Assembly: GCA_016931225.1 (NCBI GenBank)
Contig: JAFGFE010000020.1
Location: forward strand, 142,864-206,863
Length of the DNA: 64,000 bases
Reading direction: 5' to 3'
Origin: Candidatus Zymogenaceae bacterium
Lineage (GTDB): Bacteria; Desulfobacterota; Zymogenia; Zymogenales; Zymogenaceae
The first letter of the stretch is position 1. Each line of letters starts with the position of its first letter. A program made the translations under genes and the position numbers. Below, piece after piece: positions 16,532 to 24,746 of this stretch. Under the pieces are notes generated by a model, which made no database searches, was not told where the DNA came from, and saw nothing but the letters and a program-made list of their open reading frames with translations.

Positions 16532-18298
16532 TCAGATCAAGCGATCCACCATGCCGGCGCCTGAATCACCGTCGGCGACTCCGTCCGTCGCAACACGCAC
16601 GCCGTTGATGAATACGGCATCGATGCCGGTGGGGGTGCGGTCGGTCTCGGTGAGGGTATTGTTGTCGGCGATTCGGTAAGGATCGAACACCACGATGTCC
16701 GCCGCCATCCCCTCCTTGATCAGCCCCCGGTGTGCGACGCCGAACCGTTCGGCGGTGCCTCCGGTCATCTTGTAGATCACCTCTTCCAGTGGGATGATGT
16801 TTCGGTTGCGTGCGTCCATGAGAAATTTCGGGAAGCACCCGAAGGTTCCCGGGTTCTGTACCCCCTCGATGACCGGCGAGGCATCGGTCATGAAGAGCGA
16901 CGCTGGGTGGGCCATAAGAGCGTCGACGATCTCCGGATTGCTGTAGCGGTGGTTGAGCACCCGGGCCAGGCCGTTGCTCTTCCGGGCGAAGTCTATGTAG
17001 TTTTCAAAGTCCTTCATGCCCCGCTCTCGGGCGATATCCGCAAGAAACATACCGTTGTACTGGTTGAGCTCCTCATGTTTGGCATCGGTGATCTGAATCT
17101 GTTCATACCCGAAACCCAACAGCGACTCCATCAGGGTAATCTGCCGCTTGAGCTTCCCCAGGGCCTTTCTATCCTCGTACACCTCGGGGGCATCGGCCAG
17201 GAACCACTCGGGCATGAACACGTTGATGTGAGATGTGCCGCAGTGGTAGGCGTAGGTATCGAATTTCACATCGAGGCCCTCGGTGATGGCCTGATCGATC
17301 ATCGCGAGCGCCTCCTCGTAGTTCTTCCAGGTCAGGCTCCCCACGAAAATCAGGTGTGATAACTGGAGCCTCACACCGGTATCCCTCGCCACCTGAAGCA
17401 TGTCCTCGATGGCCAGAAGATTGTGGGGCGTGCCGAAGAGCTTGAGGGGGTAGGTGCCCGACAGGGTGGAGTAGGCCTTCATGTGTACGGTTAAAATTTT
17501 ATCTTTGTTCTTGATCAGACGCGCCACCTCCCGCAGTTCGTCCAGGGTGGCGAATACGCCCGGTTCGTACTGGAGCCCTAGGGAAACGCCGCAGGCGCCC
17601 ATGTCCATCGCCTCCTCCAAGAGTCCCAGCATCAGGTCCATCTCGCCTGTGGAGAGGGGCGAGGCGTCGAATCCGCGGATGGACGCCCTGGTGGTCCCGT
17701 GTCCCGCAAGGTTGGCGAGGTTGTGACTCAGGCCGATCGCCTCGATGCGATCGAAGTACTCATCCATCGTCCGCCAGTTCAGCTCGTAGAGACCCCGGGT
17801 CCGGTCGGTGATCAGGTCCATGTGGGGGCTGTCCTTCATAAATCCGGCGACGCCGTAGCCGCAGTTGCCGGCCACAAAGGTGGTGATGCCCTGGTTGATG
17901 AAAGGCGCCTTCAGCTCCGGGCGGCCCTCCACCGGCAGGAACCAATCCATGTGAGAATGCATGTCGATAAAACCGGGGGCGATGACCCGGTCGGTGCAAT
18001 CGATCACATCCCCCGGCGCATCCATCTCCTCGGTCGTGACCGCCTCGATGCGGTCTCCGGCCAGAAGTACGCTCCCGGTAAACCCGGGGGCGCCGGTTCC
18101 GTCCACGACAAGCCCGTTTTTCAAGAGCGTATAGGGGCCGGGTCCGGACGGTGTGACCGTACCCGCGGCCCGGGCTTTATCGGAAACGGCCGAAAAGAGC
18201 GGTATGGAGGCCAGGGTCGCCAGTCCCCGGGCGCACCATCCCAGAAAGCCCCTCCGATGTACATGCGTTCCAAACAGAGTTTCGCGATCTCTTCCCAT
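16532..18298 (-). CDS. Tat-exported D-aminoacylase-type amidohydrolase
   Basis: Metal-dependent amidohydrolase of 588 residues. It starts with a twin-arginine-like signal (HRRGFLGWCARGLATLAS) and shows the family's IAPGFIDMHSHMD motif with the HxH metal ligands, a central NCGYG segment, HMKAYS and DIVVFDP near the end, as in N-acyl-D-amino-acid deacylases (AAD family). The expected reaction is hydrolysis of N-acylated D-amino acids or a related cyclic amide in the periplasm. AAGGAGTGATGAT precedes the ATG at 18298. Substrate cannot be told from sequence; dihydroorotase-like or dipeptidase roles are less likely because of the DMHSHMD/NCGYG pair. Monocistronic by context, with its own terminator. 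Confidence 0.88.
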   Translation of the reverse strand: MGRDRETLFGTHVHRRGFLGWCARGLATLASIPLFSAVSDKARAAGTVTPSGPGPYTLLKNGLVVDGTGAPGFTGSVLLAGDRIEAVTTEEMDAPGDVIDCTDRVIAPGFIDMHSHMDWFLPVEGRPELKAPFINQGITTFVAGNCGYGVAGFMKDSPHMDLITDRTRGLYELNWRTMDEYFDRIEAIGLSHNLANLAGHGTTRASIRGFDASPLSTGEMDLMLGLLEEAMDMGACGVSLGLQYEPGVFATLDELREVARLIKNKDKILTVHMKAYSTLSGTYPLKLFGTPHNLLAIEDMLQVARDTGVRLQLSHLIFVGSLTWKNYEEALAMIDQAITEGLDVKFDTYAYHCGTSHINVFMPEWFLADAPEVYEDRKALGKLKRQITLMESLLGFGYEQIQITDAKHEELNQYNGMFLADIARERGMKDFENYIDFARKSNGLARVLNHRYSNPEIVDALMAHPASLFMTDASPVIEGVQNPGTFGCFPKFLMDARNRNIIPLEEVIYKMTGGTAERFGVAHRGLIKEGMAADIVVFDPYRIADNNTLTETDRTPTGIDAVFINGVRVATDGVADGDSGAGMVDRLI

Positions 18299-18620
18299 AT
18301 CATCACTCCTTTTTCCTGGTTACTGCCGCTGGGTTATGTCTCAATGTAACACAATATTATATGTATCTGTGATATCCGGGATAAGATGGTCGCCGACGGA
18401 AACCCTCACACAACACACCCTCGAAAGAATCAGACCGACGAAACAGTGCTCCTCTCTCCCGACCGGCGGTTATTGTTAAGAATATTGCTCATATATTACC
18501 CCGGTATTCGGGTGCTGTAAAGACATTTCCCCGCCCGTCTTTGTCTTTGCACCGGCCGAACGCACACTATCCCATTATATCCGTGCTTACTACCGGAATA
18601 AAAGTATATCATTTTCATTG

Positions 18621-18649
18621 TTGATATTAGAATGGAAAAACGGTATAGT
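18621..18649 (+). promoter_or_regulatory. Sigma70-type promoter for the SCP2-like / alcohol dehydrogenase operon
   Basis: TTGATA and TATAGT are separated by 17 bases, giving a start near 18656, about 43 bases before the ATG at 18699. The rest of the intergenic stretch 18299-18620 shows no gene. Confidence 0.6.
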
Positions 18650-18698
18650 GTCGAAGCAAAAATATCATCAGGAGTATGTTACAAGGAGGTATTCAAAA

Positions 18699-19244
18699 AT
18701 GGGGACACAGACCGTACCAAAAAAACTGCCGTTTTCATATAAACTAAAAAAGACGGTGGTAAGTATCGCCCTGCTGGCCCTCGGTGTCACCTTCGTAAAG
18801 GTCTCCAAAAAGGACAGAGAGCTTCAGGAAGAGTTGGAAGACTGGAGGGACAACCTCGTCTTTTCCCTTGGAGTTCTGCCGAAGGGCCCGGCCATTACCC
18901 TAAAACATGTCAACGGCCGTATCAAGTACCTCGGCAAGGGTTACAAAGAAGACCCGGAGCTGAAGATTCTCTTCAAGAACGTCGACAGCGCCTTTCTGCC
19001 GTTCACCGGCCAGATGGGATCCCACACCGCATTCGTACAGCATCGGGCGTTGCTTCACGGAAACGTGGTCGACGGCATCAAGGCGAACCGCGCCATGGGT
19101 ATCGTGCAGAAGTTCCTGCTGCCCAAGATTGTTCTCAACAAAACCTTCAAACGCCCCCCCAAATACACGTTTCGCCAGCTTATGCTGAAACTCAACGTGT
19201 ACCTGACCATGGGGCTGGACATAGCCCTGAACGCCGCAAAATAG
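18699..19244 (+). CDS. SCP2-like lipid-binding protein (tentative)
   Basis: Protein of 181 residues. AAGGAGG stands just upstream of the ATG at 18699. A hydrophobic segment near 21-36 (VVSIALLALGVTFV) may anchor it. The C-terminal 110 residues run in the order of an SCP2 sterol-carrier fold: a strand-rich NGRIKYLGKG part, an ELKILFKNVDSAFLPFTG helix and an HGNVVDGIKANRAMGIVQKF segment that matches the SCP2 pattern for the last strand and helix. The call is a pattern inference. It lies 20 bases before the Fe-alcohol dehydrogenase gene on one transcript, so it may bind or deliver a hydrophobic substrate of that enzyme. Confidence 0.72.
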   Translation: MGTQTVPKKLPFSYKLKKTVVSIALLALGVTFVKVSKKDRELQEELEDWRDNLVFSLGVLPKGPAITLKHVNGRIKYLGKGYKEDPELKILFKNVDSAFLPFTGQMGSHTAFVQHRALLHGNVVDGIKANRAMGIVQKFLLPKIVLNKTFKRPPKYTFRQLMLKLNVYLTMGLDIALNAAK

Positions 19245-19264
19245 AAAAATAAAGGAGAATATAT

Positions 19265-20440
19265 ATGATACCCGAATACTATGAATTTATCTGTCCGGTA
19301 AAAGTGCTGAGCGGGAAAAAGGCCCTGGCCAATCTTCCCTTCGAGATGGAAAACCTGGGAGTGAAACGCGCCTTGATCGTCTCCGATCCGGGAGTCGCCG
19401 GTGCGGGACTTATCAAGAAGGTCGTCGAGGCCTTCGGGGAATCCGATTGCGAGGCCGGCGTGATCTTCGACAAAACACCGCCGGATTCCGGCAGCACGGT
19501 CGTCAATGAGGTCGCCAAGCTCTTTCTCGACAATAAGTGCGACTGTTTCATCGCCGTGGGCGGGGGGAGCTCCATCGATACCGCAAAATGCGCCAATATG
19601 GTTATCGTGACCGGGACCCCCGACCTGATGCAGTTCCAGGGCGTCGACCGCCTTACCCAATCCCTGAAGCCCTTTATCGTCATCCCCACCACCGCCGGAA
19701 CCGGTTCCGAGGTTACCTCGGCGGCGGTCATCTACGACGAAGCCACTCACACCAAGCTGGCCTTTACCTCCAACCACCTCTTCCCCGATGTGGCTATTCT
19801 CGATCCGAAGATGACCGAGTCCCTGCCGCCGAAGATCACCGCCGCCACCGGCATGGACGCCCTGACCCACGCCATGGAGGCCTATTACTGCCTGGCGAAA
19901 AATCCTGTATCGGACGCCTACGCCATAGCGGCCATCAGGCTTATCTTCAAGTACCTGCTCACATCGACGAAAAAGGGGAATGATCTGGAAGCGAGGCTGG
20001 CGATGCTCAACGCCTCGATGCTGGCGGGAATCGCCTTCTCCAACTCCCTGGTGGGGGTAGTGCACGGCATCGCCCATGCCACCGGCGGCGTGGCCCGGGT
20101 GCCCCACGGCGTCGCCAACTCTATTTATCTCCCCTTCGGCTTGGAAAACAATTTCAAAAAAGCCGGACACATCATCGCCGAGCTGGTGCCTTTCGTGGGA
20201 GAGACATCGACCGGTGATGTGAAAAAAGACGCGGAAGTGGTGGTGGCCGCCGTACGGAAGCTTGCCCAACAGCTCAAGGAGGCATCGGGGCTTCCCACCA
20301 CCCTCAAGGAGGCGGGTGTCACCAAGGACCAGTTGGAAGACATCGCCAAGGCGTGCATCAACGACGGATCGTGCACCATCAATCCCGAGGACATTACCTA
20401 CGAGGTTGCCCTGGACATCGCGAAAAAGGCCTTCGAATAG
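19265..20440 (+). CDS. Iron-containing alcohol dehydrogenase
   Basis: Group III, iron-dependent NAD(P) alcohol dehydrogenase of 391 residues, the usual family length. The N-terminal Rossmann-like domain carries GGGSSIDTAK at 99-108, and IPTTAGTGSEVT follows. Metal ligands are visible in MDALTHAMEAY, VVHGIAHATGG and VPHG. It interconverts an alcohol and its aldehyde or ketone in the cytoplasm. AAAGGAG precedes the ATG. The upstream SCP2-like gene shares the transcript, hinting at a lipophilic substrate (inference). A strong terminator follows. Family certain; substrate unknown. Confidence 0.95.
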   Translation: MIPEYYEFICPVKVLSGKKALANLPFEMENLGVKRALIVSDPGVAGAGLIKKVVEAFGESDCEAGVIFDKTPPDSGSTVVNEVAKLFLDNKCDCFIAVGGGSSIDTAKCANMVIVTGTPDLMQFQGVDRLTQSLKPFIVIPTTAGTGSEVTSAAVIYDEATHTKLAFTSNHLFPDVAILDPKMTESLPPKITAATGMDALTHAMEAYYCLAKNPVSDAYAIAAIRLIFKYLLTSTKKGNDLEARLAMLNASMLAGIAFSNSLVGVVHGIAHATGGVARVPHGVANSIYLPFGLENNFKKAGHIIAELVPFVGETSTGDVKKDAEVVVAAVRKLAQQLKEASGLPTTLKEAGVTKDQLEDIAKACINDGSCTINPEDITYEVALDIAKKAFE

Positions 20441-20483
20441 GACCGAAAAGCGGCGTATCGTCCTCTTTTCTCAGAGCCGTACA

Positions 20484-20524
20484 CAAAAACGGGGCTCCCG
20501 ACATATCGGGCGCCCCGTTTTTTC
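20484..20524 (+). terminator. Bidirectional intrinsic terminator
   Basis: Stem ACGGGGC..CCCGA paired with TCGGG..GCCCCGT, flanked by A-run and T-run, between convergent genes. It can serve the alcohol dehydrogenase operon on the plus strand and the small gene at 20549 on the minus strand. Confidence 0.85.
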
Positions 20525-20548
20525 CCTCACAACCAAAAATAGTGCCCG

Positions 20549-20734
20549 CTACAAACCCTTCAGAAGCGTCGCCAGCATAAGAATCACACCAGCCGCCAGC
20601 ATAAACCAACACTCAAGGGCGTTGGGAAGAAAGCCGCTGCTGCCGATGTAGGGAAGGATGAAGGAAACGGCGCCCACCACAAGCAGGATCACCGCCACCC
20701 ACCAGGTTACCTTTTTCGGCGCGCTGAGTTTCAT
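20549..20734 (-). CDS. Small two-helix membrane protein
   Basis: Protein of 61 residues with two hydrophobic helices (WWVAVILLVVGAVSFILPYI and CWFMLAAGVILMLATLLKG). AGGAGG stands seven bases before the ATG at 20734. The basic N-terminus (KLSAPKK) suggests it stays in the cytoplasm. No family recognised. The gene is 61 bases downstream of the NapH-like iron-sulfur protein on the same strand and may be its small partner; that is inference from position only. Confidence 0.75.
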   Translation of the reverse strand: MKLSAPKKVTWWVAVILLVVGAVSFILPYIGSSGFLPNALECWFMLAAGVILMLATLLKGL

Positions 20735-20795
20735 ACAAACCTCCTCGAAAAGAATGGATAAAACGTCGACATTGTACCATATTCTTTCAAGATAA

Positions 20796-21992
20796 TCACA
20801 CCGCTTGTTTCTTACCTGTGACCTTTCCCGACTCCTCCCCCTTTTTTGAGAACACCCACCCGTACCGAATTGCATCGGTGGGGCACACATTCAAGCAGCG
20901 CCCGCAGCTGAAACAATCGGCGCCGAAGGGGGTCTTCTCCACCCGGGCTTTCGCCGCGGTAAGGGGACAAGCCCTGATGCAGGCGCCGCATTCGGTGCAG
21001 GCGTCATGATCCACCCGAACCCGAAACAGGCTCACCCGTTCTGCCAGCCACGAGACGAACCCGAAGGGACAGATGAACTGGCAGAATGGGCGATAGAAGA
21101 ACAGGCCCACCACCAGGGCACCGATCACGACGGCGAGGATCGTCCAGGTCTCAAATGAGAGGCCGAACAGGTTGAAGGGGTTTACCAGGTGATAGATCGA
21201 CAGCCCCGGCGCCCCCCCCACAAGGCCCGCCATCACCAGCACGGCGACGACGAACAGGACGCCGCGAACGGTATTGGTGACCCAGAACGGCGGCTTTTTC
21301 TTCTTGATCTTTTTCAGCACCGGGATGCTGTAGATCAGCTCCTGGAGCGCTCCGAAGGGACACGCCCAACCGCACACCAGCTTGTTTCCGATCACCGCGA
21401 GACCCACGAAAAAAAGAAAGGCCGCCGTATCCATTAGGAGTGTGTCCCGAACCCCGAAGATGCTCTTGAGGAGCTTGACCACCCCCTCCATCGGATTGGG
21501 GGATTTCCCCAGCAGAAAGCCGCAGAAGATCACCGCCAGGGCCAGAGGGATGATATACCCCAGTCGGGGATACCAGGTCTTCTTCTCCTTCATCGAGGCT
21601 TTGTCCGGGCGGCCGATCATCACCAGGAAGATAAACCCCCACAGAGACAGGGCAGCGAAGAGGAAATACTTGAGGGTTTCCTCGGTATGCCCGAGGAGAT
21701 GGGTGACGGCGTGTGACAACGACTCATCATCAACCCCCAGGTCGCTCATGGGAACGTCCTTCGCCGTCTCCCGGGGCAGTCCCAGCTCCACCGCCATATC
21801 GCCCCCCTTGATACCCAGGGCGTGGGCGGCCTCAGAGAGGGTCATCTCAAGGACGACCGCCGGGGGGGCGGCCTCCTCGGCGTCGTGCTGGAGGACGATT
21901 CCGATCACCACGACGGCCAGTATAATAAGAAGCCCCACGATGCCGATCATTCGCTGCCTGCCGGAGAGCTTCTGAAAATATACTCCCACCAT
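20796..21992 (-). CDS. NapH/CcoG-like membrane protein with two 4Fe-4S clusters
   Basis: Protein of 398 residues with about six membrane segments. The membrane core carries two cysteine motifs of the NapH/NosR/YccM type, CGWACPFGALQE and CQFICPFGFVSW. The C-terminus has two ferredoxin motifs: CTECGACIRACP and CFSCGRCLNVCP, each able to hold a 4Fe-4S cluster. It should pass electrons between the quinone pool and a partner. A loop of about 65 residues after the first membrane helix, before ETLKYFLF, is periplasmic by topology; it includes a segment (LSEAAHALGI, then MAVELGLP) like the helical domain found in some NapH-like proteins of anaerobes. GGGAGG precedes the ATG. No catalytic partner gene is adjacent. 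Confidence 0.92.
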   Translation of the reverse strand: MVGVYFQKLSGRQRMIGIVGLLIILAVVVIGIVLQHDAEEAAPPAVVLEMTLSEAAHALGIKGGDMAVELGLPRETAKDVPMSDLGVDDESLSHAVTHLLGHTEETLKYFLFAALSLWGFIFLVMIGRPDKASMKEKKTWYPRLGYIIPLALAVIFCGFLLGKSPNPMEGVVKLLKSIFGVRDTLLMDTAAFLFFVGLAVIGNKLVCGWACPFGALQELIYSIPVLKKIKKKKPPFWVTNTVRGVLFVVAVLVMAGLVGGAPGLSIYHLVNPFNLFGLSFETWTILAVVIGALVVGLFFYRPFCQFICPFGFVSWLAERVSLFRVRVDHDACTECGACIRACPLTAAKARVEKTPFGADCFSCGRCLNVCPTDAIRYGWVFSKKGEESGKVTGKKQAV

Positions 21993-22077
21993 TCATCCTC
22001 CCTTCGATGCCCGTTATATAAGAAAAACCAACCCCATCACCACACCACCCCCCGTCCGCCGTACGACCCGTCGGAAC

Positions 22078-22776
22078 TCATTCAAACCGGTAGTTCGGAT
22101 CATCGATCGCCCCGCCGGTCTCCCGGGGTGAGGTGATGATGCGGGAGAACTCATCCATGGACAGGTATGTCGGCTTGTAATCGACGCCGGATCGATTCAG
22201 CTGGCGATAAAACGAGCGCAGGTGATTCCGCGATCCCCTCATCAGGTTCTGATAGACGATGCGGACATCGTCGTTGTCGGTCATCTCCAGGTGATCCTTG
22301 AGGTCGGCGATATCAAGCTCCTCGATGAGCGCCCCCACCCGAAAGGCGTACGTCAGGGAGACAGAGCCGGACGCCGTCAGCTCGTCATACAGCGACTGGA
22401 GGGCGGGGTCCTCAAACACCCCCGGGGTATCGTCATCCACGGGATCGGAAAGACCGTAGCGGTCGATCAAAACCAGCATCGCGTCCATGTGGGTCTCTTC
22501 GCTTCGGGCGATGTTGGAGAAGATCGGTATGCCCCACAGCTCTCCCAGCCGGTTGTACACATCCCGGGCCAGCTTCTCCTCCTCCCGCATGTAAAGAATC
22601 CCCGCTTCCTCCTCGGCGGAAAGCTCCCCCGGCGCGATCTCGGAGAAAATCGCCTCCAGACAGGGACCGAGCTCCGGGTCATCGGCGGCCAGGGCCGGAT
22701 GCGCACCCGAAACAACGATGGTCACAAGACCGAAAGCGACAAAGAACAAAAGCACCACGAGATATATCTGTTTCAT
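22078..22776 (-). CDS. Exported DUF2202 (ferritin-like) protein
   Basis: Protein of 232 residues with a signal peptide (1-30) and a DUF2202 domain, recognisable from MREEEKLARDVYNRLGELWG followed by NIARSEETHMDAM. These E-x-x-x-A and E-x-x-H patterns are those of ferritin-like four-helix bundles, which can bind metal. No enzymatic activity is established for the family. GGAGGG precedes the ATG at 22776; a TTG five codons earlier is less likely. It is 85 bases downstream-side of the Fe-S membrane protein gene (which begins at 21992), same strand, with no terminator between, so co-transcription is plausible. Confidence 0.88.
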   Translation of the reverse strand: MKQIYLVVLLFFVAFGLVTIVVSGAHPALAADDPELGPCLEAIFSEIAPGELSAEEEAGILYMREEEKLARDVYNRLGELWGIPIFSNIARSEETHMDAMLVLIDRYGLSDPVDDDTPGVFEDPALQSLYDELTASGSVSLTYAFRVGALIEELDIADLKDHLEMTDNDDVRIVYQNLMRGSRNHLRSFYRQLNRSGVDYKPTYLSMDEFSRIITSPRETGGAIDDPNYRFE

Positions 22777-22929
22777 CGAATCACCCTCCAATAGCTGTTG
22801 TGCGTGTGTATGATACAGCTATAAATCACCGTCACACCGAAATCCTTCATACGCGGCGTTCGCACCGGATGACCGGTTGTGATGTGTCTCTATTGTACGA
22901 TCAATTTGCGTTTGCTGTTCATTATACCA

Positions 22930-22969
22930 AAAAAACGGGCCGAGATGTGAAACATCCGGCCCGTTTTTT
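22930..22969 (-). terminator. Intrinsic terminator of the aminotransferase gene
   Basis: Stem ACGGGCC/GGCCCGT extended by a short inner TGT/ACA pair, with an A-run on the plus-strand left side (T-run on the minus strand). It lies just past the stop at 22986. Confidence 0.85.
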
Positions 22970-22985
22970 GTCGATATACGCCTGT

Positions 22986-24221
22986 TCACGGTCCCGCCAG
23001 CACCGGCTCGATGTGTTCTACGGCCCAATCGATCTCGCTTTTGGTAATGACAAGGGGCGGGGCGAAGCGGATCACATTTTCGTGCGTCTCTTTACACAAC
23101 AAACCCTCCTTCATCAGCGCCTCACAAAAACGCCGGGCGCCGCCCGCCTCACCGAAAAGCTCTATGCCGATAAAGAGCCCCAGCCCCCGGATCTCCTTGA
23201 TGTGTCGGCTTTGTATCTCCGTCAGACGCTTGAGGAAATATTCACCCATCGCCTGTGCGTTTTCGATCATTCCCTCCTCCACGAGCACCTTCAGGGCGGT
23301 CCGCGCCACGGCGCACGCCAGGGGATTTCCACCGAAAGTGCTGCCGTGATCCCCCGGCATAAACACGCCCATGACCTCGGCGTTGGAGAGAACGGCGCTA
23401 ACCGGGTAGAATCCGCCGGAGAGGGCCTTGCCGATGAGGGTGACATCGGCCTCCACATTATCGTGCTCCTCGGCCAGAATTTTCCCGGTGCGCCCAAGCC
23501 CGGTCTGGATTTCATCGGTAATCATCACGATGTTTTTCTCCCGGCAGATCTTCCTGACTTCGGCCAGGTACCCCCGCTCGGGGATGATCACCCCTGCCTC
23601 GCCCTGGATCGGCTCCACCAGAAACGCTACGGTATTGGGCGTAACGGCGTTCCTGAGGGCTTCGGCGTCATTGAAGGGGATGACTTTAAAGCCGGGGGTG
23701 AAGGGGCCGAAGCCGTCACGGTACTGGGGCTCGGTGGAAAAACCGACGATGGTAATGGTCCTGCCGTGGAAGTTGTTTTCACACACGATCACCTCGGCTT
23801 TGTCTTCCGGTATACCCCTGACTTTGTAGCCCCACTTGCGTACGGCCTTGATGACCGTCTCCACCGCCTCGGCGCCGCTGTTCATCAACAGCACCTTCGT
23901 AGAGTTGGTGAGCGTACACAGCTCCTCGTAAAACGGCCCCATCTGGTCGTTTCGAAACGCCCGCGAGGTGAGGGTCAGCCTTTGCGCCTGCTCTACGAGA
24001 GACGCCATGATCTTCGGATGACAGTGCCCCTGGTTGACCGCCGAATAGGCGGAGAGGCAGTCCATGTATTTATTTCCCTCTGTATCCCACACCCAGACGC
24101 CCTCGCCCCGGGTCAGGACGACGTCCAGGGGCTTGTAGTTCCGCGCGCCGTAGGTGTCTTCAAGGTCGATATAGTATCGCCCGTCGACGACGGGTTGTGA
24201 ATAAGATAACACGTCGCTCAC
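22986..24221 (-). CDS. rocD: Ornithine aminotransferase
   Basis: Class-III PLP aminotransferase of 411 residues, the usual size. It should convert ornithine and 2-oxoglutarate to glutamate semialdehyde and glutamate. Visible features: the N-terminal [13 protein letters not shown] segment typical of ornithine aminotransferases, [35 protein letters not shown] and the PLP lysine in [13 protein letters not shown] chose the GTG at 24221 because GGGAGG lies five bases before it; an upstream TTG at 24248 has no such site. A promoter-like pair is seen upstream and a terminator downstream, so it is probably monocistronic. Other ornithine/arginine genes are not nearby. Confidence 0.93.
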   Translation of the reverse strand: MSDVLSYSQPVVDGRYYIDLEDTYGARNYKPLDVVLTRGEGVWVWDTEGNKYMDCLSAYSAVNQGHCHPKIMASLVEQAQRLTLTSRAFRNDQMGPFYEELCTLTNSTKVLLMNSGAEAVETVIKAVRKWGYKVRGIPEDKAEVIVCENNFHGRTITIVGFSTEPQYRDGFGPFTPGFKVIPFNDAEALRNAVTPNTVAFLVEPIQGEAGVIIPERGYLAEVRKICREKNIVMITDEIQTGLGRTGKILAEEHDNVEADVTLIGKALSGGFYPVSAVLSNAEVMGVFMPGDHGSTFGGNPLACAVARTALKVLVEEGMIENAQAMGEYFLKRLTEIQSRHIKEIRGLGLFIGIELFGEAGGARRFCEALMKEGLLCKETHENVIRFAPPLVITKSEIDWAVEHIEPVLAGP

Positions 24222-24336
24222 GAGTTCCTCCCGGTGATGCAGTTGCAAAGAGACCGATCAGACGAGATGAAGGGTCTCGCTGAAAATGTTACATGAGATG
24301 TACGAAATTTCGTCGCGTATATCCGGTTAATTGCTC

Positions 24337-24365
24337 CTTGTAATCGTTTCTTGGAGAAATGTCAA
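24337..24365 (-). promoter_or_regulatory. Putative promoter of the ornithine aminotransferase gene
   Basis: On the minus strand TTGACA and TACAAG are 17 bases apart, upstream of the GTG start at 24221. The -10 match is weak. The rest of the divergent intergenic region 24222-24746 has no supported gene. Confidence 0.45.
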
Positions 24366-24746
24366 GGTTTTTTCTGAGGTGCCGCCCCCGAAGGAGTGTG
24401 GGTGCATACTGACGGGACACGGTACGATAATTGGGTGTGATTGAAAAACGGCGGCGGCTCACGATACCATTGCGGTCATCTTTTGGAAAATCAGACTAAA
24501 GGAGGTATTCTCCACGCTGAAAAGAAAGCACACTATTCCGTCGCAATCCCGTCAATCAACAGGTGAGGCGCACACTATCTTCCCATGAAAACGTGCGGTA
24601 AAAACAGATGAATTCTCAAACATCCCGGCCCCCGGTTTTGAAGCGCTCCGTTCCCTTTTTTTCCTTTGCTTTATATGATGATACGTTATAATGCAACAAA
24701 TTGTATAATATATTATATTATTTTTCTTCCCTCCCCGGAGCGGAAA

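Noticed and set aside
24497..24580. AAAGGAGG sequence in the region before the FecR gene
   Set aside because: Looks like a ribosome-binding site but no ATG, GTG or TTG with a reasonable frame follows at the right distance.
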